Assembly (NCBI GenBank): GCA_948762645.1
Contig: CAQBRY010000002.1
Span: forward strand, 17,504 to 49,436
DNA length: 31,933 bases
Direction of reading: 5' to 3'
DNA from: an uncultured Eubacteriales bacterium
GTDB lineage: Bacteria; Bacillota; Clostridia; Oscillospirales; Acutalibacteraceae
A program made the translations under genes and the position numbers. Of the stretch, positions 15,072-23,829 are shown in pieces. The number at the start of each line of letters is the position of its first letter. The first letter of the stretch is position 1. Below the pieces are notes generated by a model. It did not search any database and was not told the origin of the DNA. It saw only the letters and a program-made list of their open reading frames with translations.

Positions 15072-16949
15072 ATGAATAGAATTAATATCCTTGATAAACA
15101 TGTTTCAGAGCTTATTGCTGCTGGTGAGGTCGTAGAGCGACCTGCTTCTATAGTTAAAGAGCTTCTGGAAAACTCTATAGATGCCGGAGCAAATAAAATA
15201 TCTATAGAGATAAAAAGAGGCGGTATTAAGTATATAAAAATATCTGATAACGGCAGCGGAATATACAGTAAGGATGTAAAGAAGGCGTTTTTAAGGCATG
15301 CTACTAGTAAAGTAAAAGCTCAGCAGGATCTGGATTCTATTAAAACTTTAGGATTTAGGGGAGAAGCTTTGTCTTCTATTTGTAGTGTTTCCAAGCTTGA
15401 GCTTATTACAAGACATGTGGATGAAGATATAGGTACAAAATATGTTTTATATGGAGGGGAAGAAGAAAGCTTTGAAGAATGCGGGTGTCCTAAGGGGACT
15501 ACTTTTATTGTAAGGGATGTTTTTTTCAATACACCTGCAAGAATGAAATTTCTAAAGACAGACGTATCGGAAGGTAACGCAATTTGTGCTTTAATTGATA
15601 ATATAGCTATTTCACATCCTGAAATATCTTTTAAGTTTATTAGGGACGGCAGAGAAATTTTAAGTACGCCTGGAGATAGTAAACTTTCGTCTTGTATATA
15701 TTCAGTTTTTGGCAAGAATTTTTTTGAGGAATTGATGTCTATTGATTATAAATTGGGCAATGTAAAAATTTCCGGGTATGTTAGTAAACCGTCTTGTTCA
15801 AGACCCAGTCGAAATATGCAGCATTTTTTTATTAATTCAAGATACGTCAAAATAAAAGCTGCTACTGTTTCACTTGAAGAGGCGTTTAAGGGATGTATAA
15901 CAGTCGGAAAATATCCTTCTTGTGTGATGTATATTGATGTTCCTTATAACTTTGTAGATGTCAATGTTCATCCTTCTAAAACCGAAGTTAGATTTGTAAA
16001 TGAAAAATCTGTTTTTGACGCTGTATATTATGGTGTAAAATCTTCTATTAATAAAAACGATCGCCGGGAAATAAATATTTCCGGTAATAATGTAAGCGTT
16101 GAACATAAAAAATCTTTTTCAGAACCTAAACAAGTAAAGATAGGTGAAAATATACCTAAAAATAATTTTATGGAAGTTAATTTTAGTAATTTAAAATTAG
16201 AATCACCTGAGATAAAATTTAACTGTGATAGTAAAGAAATTAAAGAACCGAAAAATATTGACTTTACGTCTAGGTCTGCCTTAAAAAAAGATATAGAAAT
16301 ATCGGAACATGTTTATAAAGAAAAAAGACCTGTTAAAGATATTATTCAAACCGAAAATATTTCATTTAATAAGACTTCAAATTTAAAAGTACTGGGGGAA
16401 ATATTTAGGTGCTATATTGTAGTTCAGAATGACTGTGAAAATATTATACTAATCGACAAGCATGCTGCACATGAAAGGATTATATTTGAAAAATTAAAAT
16501 CTTCTAAGGATAAAAATGTTGAGTCTCAAATATTACTTGACCCTATTATTGTGACTTTAAATAAGGTAGAATATTCTTGTGCCATTGAGAATTTACAAAC
16601 ATTTAAAAAGTCTGGGTACGATCTGGAAGATTTCGGGTCAGGAAATGTTTTGGTAAGGAGTATACCCATGTATACAGATATTTCTGGTACTAAAGATTTT
16701 GTTATTGAAATTGTAAATTATATTCTAAAAAATAAAAAAGATTTGAGTACGTCATATTTAGACTGGCTTTATCATAATATAGCATGCAGATCGGCAATTA
16801 AAGGAGGAAGTATTAGTAGCAACGAAGAGATTTTAGATTTAGTTGACAAACTTATTGATAATCCTGATATAAGATATTGTCCTCATGGGAGACCTGTATA
16901 TTTTTCTGTAAGCAAGAGGGATATAGACAAAAAATTTAGCAGGACGTGA
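15072..16949 (+). CDS. mutL: DNA mismatch repair endonuclease MutL
   Basis: MutL couples mismatch recognition to strand removal. The 625 residues comprise a GHKL ATPase N-terminal half (KELLENSIDAG, DNGSGI, TLGFRGEALSSI, NVHPSKTEVRF), a variable charged linker (about 330-430) and a C-terminal endonuclease domain. The metal-binding motif DKHAAHERIIFE (about 462-473) matches DQHAxxExxxxE; ACRSAIKGG and CPHGRP are also present, so it should nick DNA itself, as in species without MutH. ATG 15072 is chosen over TTG 15057 because it gives the usual MNRINILD N-terminus and GGTG lies about ten bases upstream. miaA follows after four bases. Confidence 0.95.
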   Translation: MNRINILDKHVSELIAAGEVVERPASIVKELLENSIDAGANKISIEIKRGGIKYIKISDNGSGIYSKDVKKAFLRHATSKVKAQQDLDSIKTLGFRGEALSSICSVSKLELITRHVDEDIGTKYVLYGGEEESFEECGCPKGTTFIVRDVFFNTPARMKFLKTDVSEGNAICALIDNIAISHPEISFKFIRDGREILSTPGDSKLSSCIYSVFGKNFFEELMSIDYKLGNVKISGYVSKPSCSRPSRNMQHFFINSRYVKIKAATVSLEEAFKGCITVGKYPSCVMYIDVPYNFVDVNVHPSKTEVRFVNEKSVFDAVYYGVKSSINKNDRREINISGNNVSVEHKKSFSEPKQVKIGENIPKNNFMEVNFSNLKLESPEIKFNCDSKEIKEPKNIDFTSRSALKKDIEISEHVYKEKRPVKDIIQTENISFNKTSNLKVLGEIFRCYIVVQNDCENIILIDKHAAHERIIFEKLKSSKDKNVESQILLDPIIVTLNKVEYSCAIENLQTFKKSGYDLEDFGSGNVLVRSIPMYTDISGTKDFVIEIVNYILKNKKDLSTSYLDWLYHNIACRSAIKGGSISSNEEILDLVDKLIDNPDIRYCPHGRPVYFSVSKRDIDKKFSRT

Positions 16950-16953
16950 TACT

Positions 16954-17898
16954 TTGAATTCAAATAAAATACCTATTATTTGTATAGTTGGGCCTACCGC
17001 CTCCGGTAAGACAAATTTAGCAATTGATATTGCTAAAAAAACAGGATCAGAAATAGTATCAGCAGACTCTATGCAAGTATATAAGGAATTTAATATATCT
17101 ACAGCCAAACCGACTTTAAAGCAAATGTCTGAGGTAAGGCACCATTGTATTGACATTGTTTCTGTTAGAGAAAATTTTAGTGTGGTTAAATATATTAGTT
17201 TTGCAAAAAAAACTATAAAAGATATTTTTTCAAGGGGTAAAGTTCCGGTACTTTGCGGAGGGACTGGACTATACATTGATTCTCTTATAAAAAACGTGCC
17301 TTTTGAAAAAGGAGAAACCAATATCTTTATAAGAAATAAAATTCTTAAATATATGGACGAAAATGGAACGAATTATTTTTTTAATAAGCTAAAAAAAATT
17401 GACCCTGACAGTGCAAAAAAAATAAATATTAATGACTGTAAAAGGATCTGCAGGGCTATAGAATTTTATTATACAAACGGTTACCCGATATATAGGCAAA
17501 CTCAAAATACTTTAAAATCAGATTCATGTTATAATGTGTGTAAAATAGGGCTTAGTTTTAAAGATCGAAGTATACTTTATGATAGAATAAATAAAAGAGT
17601 AGATCTAATGGTTCAAAATAGGATTTTGGACGAAGTTTATTCTATTAAGAATATAGGAGATACGGCTAAATTTTCTATAGGATATAAGGAATTTCTACCG
17701 TTTATTAATGGTCAAGGGTCTTTAAATGAGTGCATAGGAAAACTTAAAATGGAGACTAGGAGATATGCTAAGCGTCAGATTACTTGGTTTAAAAGAGATC
17801 TTGGTACTAGGTGGTTTAATGTTGACGAATACGAAAATACTCAAGACTTATTTATTGATGTTTGGAAGTATATTTTTAATAGCGGAATTTTAAATTAA
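16954..17898 (+). CDS. miaA: tRNA dimethylallyltransferase
   Basis: This enzyme transfers a dimethylallyl group to A37 of tRNAs reading UNN codons, making the i6A that MiaB then thiomethylates. The 314-residue length is usual. The P-loop GPTASGKT lies at about 13-20, followed by the substrate motif SADSMQVYKEF and GGTGLYIDSL near 106. The C-terminal segment RRYAKRQITWFKRD is typical. The start is TTG at 16954, with AGGA about ten bases upstream inside the end of mutL; the conserved N-terminus allows no later start. It completes the miaB-mutS-mutL-miaA cluster common in Clostridia. Confidence 0.95.
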   Translation: MNSNKIPIICIVGPTASGKTNLAIDIAKKTGSEIVSADSMQVYKEFNISTAKPTLKQMSEVRHHCIDIVSVRENFSVVKYISFAKKTIKDIFSRGKVPVLCGGTGLYIDSLIKNVPFEKGETNIFIRNKILKYMDENGTNYFFNKLKKIDPDSAKKININDCKRICRAIEFYYTNGYPIYRQTQNTLKSDSCYNVCKIGLSFKDRSILYDRINKRVDLMVQNRILDEVYSIKNIGDTAKFSIGYKEFLPFINGQGSLNECIGKLKMETRRYAKRQITWFKRDLGTRWFNVDEYENTQDLFIDVWKYIFNSGILN

Positions 17899-17910
17899 GG
17901 AATAGATGTT

Positions 17911-19143
17911 ATGAAACGTTCTTCAATTAAGAAAACTTTTTTAGGAATAGTACTTGTTTTGATGTTTTTTTATTCTTTACATATTATTTATAAAAAAATA
18001 TATATAAATGTATCTACGGAGACGATAATGTCCGTAACTCTTGATGACGTTATTGACTGTAAATCTATAGTTATTAGAGATGAAGATGTGGTGACAGGTG
18101 AAAACCAAAAATTTTTAAAGTACTGCGTAGATAATGGTGAGAGGATATCAAAGGACGATATTATTGCCAAATGTTTTGACAGCCAGGAAAACGCCATATA
18201 CAGCGTGGAACTTGATAATATAAAAAATGAACTTGAAAATTCACAAAAGATTGGTTTAAATGATAATTCTAGTAGGAATTTAGATTTTATAAGTAAAGAA
18301 ATAAACAGTGAGATTAGAAATATTTCATTGAAATATGAGTATCTTGATATTTATAAGAATATGAAAAAGATAACTAATCTTTTGAATGAAAGACAAAATA
18401 TGCTTGGAAGTGGAAATATACTTTCTAAAAGAATAGAATATTTAAAGTCGAGAAAATCTGAGCTTGAAAAAATGATAAATTTTCAGACGCAAAATATATT
18501 TTCACCTTATGCAGGTTATTTTGTAAATAAAATAGATGGATATGAAAAAGTTTTGAATTTTGAAGATATTAATAAATTTGAGTATAATAACTTGGTATAT
18601 GAAGAAATTACTAAGTCTAAATCTGATGAAAAGAATACAATAGGTAAGATAATAAAATCTACTAAATGGTATTTATTGTGTTATATACCCGCAGAAGAAA
18701 TATATAACATACAAGAAAATATGGAAGTTAGTACAAAGTTTGCCTGTGAAAGCGATTACATACCTACAAAAGTTGAAAAAATAACTAAAAGTAAAGATTC
18801 ACCAAATAGTTTGGTAATACTTTCTTGTGAGTACATGGATAATAAGCTATGTTTTACACGTTTTGAAAATGTTTTTATAAAGAAATCTTCTTATTTCGGA
18901 TTTAAAATTCCCAAGGATTCTTTACAAATGTTTGAAGACAACGGAGTTGTTTATAAAGGAATATATGTAAAAAATGGTGCTAATTTAATGTTTAAAAAGA
19001 TAGATATTGTTTATTCGGGGGATAATTTTGTTATAGCTCAGAGTCCTGAAAGTGACAATGAAAATAATGAAAAATCCTTAATAAACGGTGATATGGCGGT
19101 GATTCGAGGTAAAAATTTATATGATGGTAAATGTGTATTATAA
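17911..19143 (+). CDS. HlyD/membrane-fusion-like anchored protein next to sepF
   Basis: This 410-residue protein has a basic N-terminus (KRSSIKK), one membrane helix at about 10-27 and a large outside-facing part. It resembles the HlyD-like periplasmic adaptor proteins found beside sepF in many Clostridia. A biotinyl-lipoyl-like half-motif (VDNGERISKDDIIAKCFD, about 68-85) is followed by a coiled-coil region (about 90-195), a second half (IFSPYAGYFVNKIDGYE, about 197-213) and a beta-rich C-terminal half. No ABC transporter or outer partner is adjacent, so a classical export role is unproven. It is the last gene of the miaB run, followed by an AT-only hairpin and a new promoter for sepF. Confidence 0.65.
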   Translation: MKRSSIKKTFLGIVLVLMFFYSLHIIYKKIYINVSTETIMSVTLDDVIDCKSIVIRDEDVVTGENQKFLKYCVDNGERISKDDIIAKCFDSQENAIYSVELDNIKNELENSQKIGLNDNSSRNLDFISKEINSEIRNISLKYEYLDIYKNMKKITNLLNERQNMLGSGNILSKRIEYLKSRKSELEKMINFQTQNIFSPYAGYFVNKIDGYEKVLNFEDINKFEYNNLVYEEITKSKSDEKNTIGKIIKSTKWYLLCYIPAEEIYNIQENMEVSTKFACESDYIPTKVEKITKSKDSPNSLVILSCEYMDNKLCFTRFENVFIKKSSYFGFKIPKDSLQMFEDNGVVYKGIYVKNGANLMFKKIDIVYSGDNFVIAQSPESDNENNEKSLINGDMAVIRGKNLYDGKCVL

Positions 19144-19147
19144 TAAT

Positions 19148-19172
19148 AAAATAATTAAAAATTAATTATTTT
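19148..19172. terminator. AT-only hairpin after the HlyD-like gene
   Basis: AAAATAATTA (19148-19157) and TAATTATTTT (19163-19172) form a perfect ten-base stem with an AAAAT loop. It contains no G-C pair, so it is weak, but its place just after a stop codon and just before a promoter fits a terminator active in both directions. Confidence 0.4.
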
Positions 19173-19173
19173 G

Positions 19174-19202
19174 TTGACATATTTTATAAAAAATCAGATA
19201 AT
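19174..19202 (+). promoter_or_regulatory. Near-consensus sigma-A promoter for sepF-divIVA-ileS
   Basis: TTGACA (19174-19179), a 17-base spacer and GATAAT (19197-19202) match the housekeeping consensus in eleven of twelve positions. It leaves a leader of about 115 bases before sepF in which I see no clear riboswitch. Confidence 0.8.
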
Positions 19203-19322
19203 AATTGAAGGAAATATTTTCATTAAGTATATAAATTATTGAAAGTATTTGTAAATATTTTAATACATAAGCTAAAAAATATGTGTAATTTAATGTTTTA
19301 TTTTAATTAGGAGGAATTGTAA

Positions 19323-19775
19323 ATGCAAGGATTTGTAAAAAAGTTTAAAGAAATGTGGTCTCCGACTGAAGACTATGAAGATGAATATGAAGAAAATTAC
19401 GAACAAGAAAACAGTGCAGAATCTGGCAATACCTCTGGAAGGACTAGAGAAAATTACGATCCGAATAATAGAGTTGTAAATATACATGCTACTGCCAAAC
19501 TTCAAGTAGTACTGTTTAAGCCTGAAAAATTTGGCGATGAAACAAGAAATATAGCTGATGAGCTCTTAAAAATGCATACTATAGTTTTAAATCTTGAACA
19601 AACCAGTAAGGAGGCATCCAGAAGAATAATAGACTTTTTAAGCGGTATAGCTTATGCTAATGGTGGAAAACTAAAAAAAGTTGCTACTGAAACATATGTT
19701 GTCACGCCTTATAATGTTGATATTACTGGTGATGATCTTATGGACGAATTAGAAAGCAGTGGAGTTTGTTTCTAA
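19323..19775 (+). CDS. sepF: Cell division protein SepF
   Basis: SepF polymerises into rings, binds the FtsZ C-terminus and tethers FtsZ to the membrane at the division site. The 150 residues have a short amphipathic N-terminal helix (QGFVKKFKEMW) that should bind membrane, a long acidic linker rich in Glu, Asp and Tyr (about 14-57), and the conserved SepF/DUF552 domain (about 58-145) with KPEKFGDETRNIADEL, LEQTSKEASRRIIDFLSG and the ending ATETYVVTP. The ATG has a strong TTAGGAGG upstream. divIVA follows 30 bases later, the same order as in many Gram-positives. It has its own strong promoter. Confidence 0.95.
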   Translation: MQGFVKKFKEMWSPTEDYEDEYEENYEQENSAESGNTSGRTRENYDPNNRVVNIHATAKLQVVLFKPEKFGDETRNIADELLKMHTIVLNLEQTSKEASRRIIDFLSGIAYANGGKLKKVATETYVVTPYNVDITGDDLMDELESSGVCF

Positions 19776-19805
19776 TATAAATTTTTTAAGTGGGGAATGT
19801 TTATT

Positions 19806-20453
19806 ATGATTAGCATTGACGAAATTAAAAACGTCAGTTTTAGAAGGGCTAATTTTGGTGGATACAGACCTGAAGACGTTGATAAATTTATCGATGATGT
19901 ACAGTTTTCTTATAATGGTCTTTTGGATGAAAAGGTAAAGCTTTTGACTGAAATAAAAGAACTTAGAAAAAAAATAGATGATTATCATGATGAAGAAGAA
20001 AGTATCAGAAAAGCTATAATTAGTGCTCAGCGTTTTGCTGATGATTCTATATGCAGTGCTAATGTTGAATCCAAAAAAATAATTCAAGATGCAAATAATG
20101 AGGCTACTTCTATACTTTCCAAAGCTAAAGATAAGGCTCAAAAAGAACTTGAACAAGCTCAAAATTTAAGAAATCAAGTCATTAAATTTAAAAATGATAT
20201 TATATCAGCTTACAAAGAACATTTAACTCTTATTACTAATTTACCTGAACCTGTTTTTATGAACTTAGAGGAAGATAAATCTATAGACTCTCGGGAAGAT
20301 GAAAATAATACCGTTAATGATCCGGACTTAGACTTATCAAATGAATTTAGTAATACTCAGAAAATTAGCGAGGATCTTTTTTCTAGTGAAGACCTGGAAC
20401 AAAAATACAGTTCATTACAATTCGGAAAAAATTATGATGTTAATCAGCAATAA
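19806..20453 (+). CDS. divIVA: DivIVA-family division/polarity protein
   Basis: This coiled-coil protein senses negatively curved membrane at septa and poles and organises division or wall growth. The N-terminal membrane-binding region ISIDEIKNVSFRRANFGGYR with PEDVDKFIDDV is the family signature; long coiled coils follow (about 30-65 and 85-135), then an acidic, poorly conserved tail rich in Asp, Glu and Ser. ATG 19806 is preferred over an in-frame ATG at 19797, because GTGGGGA (19790-19796) is about nine bases before the former and touches the latter. It lies between sepF and ileS, a common Gram-positive arrangement. The protein has 215 residues. Confidence 0.92.
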   Translation: MISIDEIKNVSFRRANFGGYRPEDVDKFIDDVQFSYNGLLDEKVKLLTEIKELRKKIDDYHDEEESIRKAIISAQRFADDSICSANVESKKIIQDANNEATSILSKAKDKAQKELEQAQNLRNQVIKFKNDIISAYKEHLTLITNLPEPVFMNLEEDKSIDSREDENNTVNDPDLDLSNEFSNTQKISEDLFSSEDLEQKYSSLQFGKNYDVNQQ

Positions 20454-20496
20454 TATATTAAACCGTTATTTATAGTTTAGAGGAGAACAGAAGTTA

Positions 20497-23298
20497 ATGT
20501 CTACAAACAACTACAACGATACTCTTAATTTGCCGAAAACCGACTTTCCCATGAAAGCTAATTTACCGGAAAAGGAAGCCGAGTTTTTTAAACAGTTTGA
20601 AAATAATGATATTTATAATAAGCTTATGTCTCATAATAAGGATAAGCCTGTATATGTACTTCATGATGGTCCACCTTACGCAAATGGAGATATTCATTTA
20701 GGTCATGCACTTAATAAAATACTCAAAGATTTTGTTGTAAGATTTAAAAATATTTCCGGGTATAGATCCCCGTATATTCCTGGATGGGATACTCATGGAT
20801 TACCTACAGAACTTAAAGCTAGAAAAAAAGCTAATATTAAAAATTCTCAGGATATTAGTGATTCTCAGCTGAGAAAAATTTGCAAAGAATTCGCAATGGG
20901 TTATGTAAATACTCAAAAAGATCAGTTTAAGAGACTTGGAATACTAGGGGATTGGGATCACCCTTATATTACTCTTCAGCCCAAATTTGAGGCTAAACAG
21001 ATAGAAGTTTTTGCAAAGATGGCGTCTGAGGGAGCTATATATAGAGGTCTTAAACCGGTTTATTGGTGCCCTAGTTGTGAGACGGCTTTAGCTGAGGCAG
21101 AGATAGAGTATAGTGATGATGACTGTCAATCAATATATGTAAAATTTAAGGTTAAAGAAGATAATGGAATATTTTCTAATTTAAATATTGACATTTCAAA
21201 TGTTTGTTTTGTAATTTGGACTACCACCACTTGGACTTTGCCGGGAAATGTTGCTATATGTTTAGGTCCTGATATTGATTACTTTATAGTAAAATATAAT
21301 AGTGAATATTATATTGTTGCAAAAGACCTTTGTAATGAAAGTATGAAAGCTGCTGGAATAGAAGAATATGAAGTGATTTCAACCGTTAAAGGTTCCAAAT
21401 TTGAAGGAATTAAAACATATCATCCGTTTTTAGATAGAGATTCTATTGTAATTTTGGGAGACCATGTAACTACCGAAAGCGGTACGGGATGTGTTCATAC
21501 TGCTCCTGGACACGGTGTAGAAGATTTCGAAGTTTGTTTGAAATATGATAATATTCCTATTGTGGTTCCAGTAAATTCGAGGGGTGTCTTGACGGAAGAA
21601 GCCGGACGGTTTTGCGGTATGCATATTTCTAAAGCAAATGATGAGATTAGCTCTTATTTAAGCGAAAAAGGACTTTTATTTTCTACTAAAAAAATTAGTC
21701 ACTCATATCCACACTGTTGGAGATGTAAAAAACCGATTATCTTCAGAGCAACTAAGCAGTGGTTTTGTTCGATAGAAAAATTTAAGGATAAGGCTATAAA
21801 AGAAGTTGAAAATATTGAATGGGTACCTAAATGGGGAAAAGACAGAATAAACGCAATGATTACAGAAAGAAAAGATTGGTGTATTTCACGCCAGAGAAAA
21901 TGGGGAGTTCCTATTCCAATATTCTTTTGTGATAATTGCGCAGAACCTTTAATTGAGGAAAAAGTGATGAAAAATGTATCTGATATTTTCGGAAAAGAAG
22001 GTTCAGATTCTTGGTATATAAATGAAGCTGAGTATTTTATACCTGAAGATATTAAATGCAAAAATTGTGGACATGAACATTTTTCAAAAGAAACAGATAT
22101 TATGGACGTATGGTTTGATTCGGGTGTTACAAACGAAGTAGTTTGTAAAAAAGAAGGTATGAAATGGCCGGCTGATCTTTATTTAGAGGGTGCTGATCAA
22201 TATAGAGGGTGGTTTCAGTCATCTCTTTTGACCTCTATTGCATTTAATGATAAAGCTCCTTATAAAACAGTTGTTACACATGGTTGGGTTGTTGATGAAG
22301 AAGGTAAAAAACAATCTAAATCAGTTGGAAACGGAGTTAAACCGAGCGAAATAATAAATAGATATGGCGCTGACGTGTTTAGACTTTGGGTAGCTTCCTC
22401 CGACTATCATACTGATGTTAAAATTTCTCATGATATTTTAAAACAGTTATGTGAATCTTACAGAAAAATAAGAAATACAGCTAGATTTATAATAAGTAAC
22501 CTTTATGATTTCGATCCAAATAAAATTTCTTATAAAGTAAGTGATCTTTTTGATATAGATAAATATATGCTTTATAAAGTTTGTAAGCTGAATCAAAATA
22601 TTATTGATGCGTATAATAATTTCGAATTTCATGAGGTTTTCCACAGTATACAGAAGTTTTGTATTGTAGATTTGTCTAACTTTTATTTGGATATTTTAAA
22701 AGATAGGTTATATGTTTATAAATCAGATAGTATACAAAGAAGATCTGCTCAGTTTACTATTTATAATATACTATCCGTTCTTGTTAAACTTTTGGCCCCA
22801 ATACTTGCGTATACTTCTGAGGAAATATGGAAATACATGCCGCATAAAAGTGATGAGAATGTTGAAAGTGTTCTTTTGAATTCTATTTGTGTTGATGAGG
22901 ATATTGAAAAAAGTGTAAGTAAAGAGCTTATTGAAAGGTTTAATAAAATTCAGATACTCAAAAATGATATTAGAAAAATTTTAGAAAAAGCTAGAAAAGA
23001 TAAAATTATAGGTTCCTCTTTAGAGGCTAAAGTTACAATTTATAGTAGTGATTTAAATGCTTATAAATTTTTATGTGATAATGCAGGTGAACTTAAAGAT
23101 ATACTAATTGTATCTGAAGTAGAGACTTTAAGCACAGGAATGGGAGAACATGAATTAGATAAAAATCCAAGTGCGTCTGTAACTATTTCTAGAGTAGGCG
23201 GGAAAAAATGCGAGAGATGTTGGATGTATTCAAATACTGTTGGAGAAGATGTTCAAAATCCTGATCTATGTGATAGATGTGCAAATATTTTAAAATAG
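20497..23298 (+). CDS. ileS: Isoleucyl-tRNA synthetase
   Basis: This class I synthetase charges tRNA-Ile. The 933-residue length is normal for the bacterial form. HIGH appears as HLGH at 67-70 and KMSKS as KQSKS near 605-609. The CP1 editing domain is present (WTTTTWTLPGN and GTGCVHTAPGHG). Two zinc-binding Cys clusters are visible: C-x2-C near 190-200 with partners, and the C-terminal CERCW...CDRC, which marks the zinc-finger type normally sensitive to mupirocin. The ATG has GAGGAG upstream. The spacing to divIVA is only about 43 bases, too short for the T-box leader often found before ileS, so it is probably read from the sepF promoter. Confidence 0.97.
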   Translation: MSTNNYNDTLNLPKTDFPMKANLPEKEAEFFKQFENNDIYNKLMSHNKDKPVYVLHDGPPYANGDIHLGHALNKILKDFVVRFKNISGYRSPYIPGWDTHGLPTELKARKKANIKNSQDISDSQLRKICKEFAMGYVNTQKDQFKRLGILGDWDHPYITLQPKFEAKQIEVFAKMASEGAIYRGLKPVYWCPSCETALAEAEIEYSDDDCQSIYVKFKVKEDNGIFSNLNIDISNVCFVIWTTTTWTLPGNVAICLGPDIDYFIVKYNSEYYIVAKDLCNESMKAAGIEEYEVISTVKGSKFEGIKTYHPFLDRDSIVILGDHVTTESGTGCVHTAPGHGVEDFEVCLKYDNIPIVVPVNSRGVLTEEAGRFCGMHISKANDEISSYLSEKGLLFSTKKISHSYPHCWRCKKPIIFRATKQWFCSIEKFKDKAIKEVENIEWVPKWGKDRINAMITERKDWCISRQRKWGVPIPIFFCDNCAEPLIEEKVMKNVSDIFGKEGSDSWYINEAEYFIPEDIKCKNCGHEHFSKETDIMDVWFDSGVTNEVVCKKEGMKWPADLYLEGADQYRGWFQSSLLTSIAFNDKAPYKTVVTHGWVVDEEGKKQSKSVGNGVKPSEIINRYGADVFRLWVASSDYHTDVKISHDILKQLCESYRKIRNTARFIISNLYDFDPNKISYKVSDLFDIDKYMLYKVCKLNQNIIDAYNNFEFHEVFHSIQKFCIVDLSNFYLDILKDRLYVYKSDSIQRRSAQFTIYNILSVLVKLLAPILAYTSEEIWKYMPHKSDENVESVLLNSICVDEDIEKSVSKELIERFNKIQILKNDIRKILEKARKDKIIGSSLEAKVTIYSSDLNAYKFLCDNAGELKDILIVSEVETLSTGMGEHELDKNPSASVTISRVGGKKCERCWMYSNTVGEDVQNPDLCDRCANILK

Positions 23299-23313
23299 TT
23301 TTAAAATTTTATT

Positions 23314-23339
23314 GCGGCTTGTCTTTTAAAGGCGGCCGC
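23314..23339 (+). terminator. GC-rich hairpin between ileS and lspA
   Basis: GCGGC (23314-23318) pairs with GCCGC (23335-23339), and an inner helix of GTCTT with AAGGC extends it. The stem stands out in this AT-rich genome. The tail TATATTTATATTTTG is T-rich but interrupted, so it may terminate only partly or may protect the 3' end. Confidence 0.55.
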
Positions 23340-23370
23340 TATATTTATATTTTGTTGGAGGGGATTATAT

Positions 23371-23829
23371 TTGAAAAGGTTATTTATAATATTGTCTATT
23401 TTTTTGATAGTAGTAGATCAGGGGATAAAAATTATTTTTTTAGAAATTTTAAATGAAAATATTGTAGTCATTCCAAACCTTGTGGAGCTAGTTATGGTAC
23501 ATAATAGGGGTGCTGCTTTTGGAATACTTCAAAATAATAGATGGATTTTTATTTCATTTACTATACTTGCAATTTTTTGTTTTATTTATATAATATTTAT
23601 TAAAGTAGTTGATAATAAACTATTTATAACATCTTCAGTATTTGTTGTAGGTGGTGGTATTGGTAATTTGATAGATAGAATTTTTAGAGGATTTGTTATT
23701 GATTATATAAAATTATCGTTTTTTCCTCCGGTATTTAATTTTGCAGACATATGTATTTCAGTTGGGGGAGCACTACTAGTAGTTTATGTTTATTTAGACC
23801 ATGAAAATAAGGTATCAGTAAATGGATGA
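23371..23829 (+). CDS. lspA: Lipoprotein signal peptidase (signal peptidase II)
   Basis: This four-helix membrane aspartyl protease removes signal peptides from lipid-modified prolipoproteins. The 152 residues contain the conserved blocks VVDQGIK (about 18-24), VHNRGAAFG (about 48-56), GGIGNLIDRIFRGFVIDYI (about 94-112) and FPPVFNFADICISVG (about 117-131); the catalytic pair are the Asp of VIDYI and the Asp of NFAD. The start is TTG at 23371, with TTGGAGGGG eight bases upstream. Its end overlaps rluD by eight bases, the standard lspA-rluD pair. It should mature the lipoprotein encoded at 9454. Confidence 0.95.
   Translation: MKRLFIILSIFLIVVDQGIKIIFLEILNENIVVIPNLVELVMVHNRGAAFGILQNNRWIFISFTILAIFCFIYIIFIKVVDNKLFITSSVFVVGGGIGNLIDRIFRGFVIDYIKLSFFPPVFNFADICISVGGALLVVYVYLDHENKVSVNG

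Noticed and set aside
19203..19322. Riboswitch or small RNA in the sepF leader
   Set aside because: The leader is AT-rich with no stable nested stems or known motif that I can recognise.
20454..20496. T-box riboswitch before ileS
   Set aside because: The gap is only 43 bases, far too short for a T-box, and no T-box sequence or terminator-antiterminator pair is visible.
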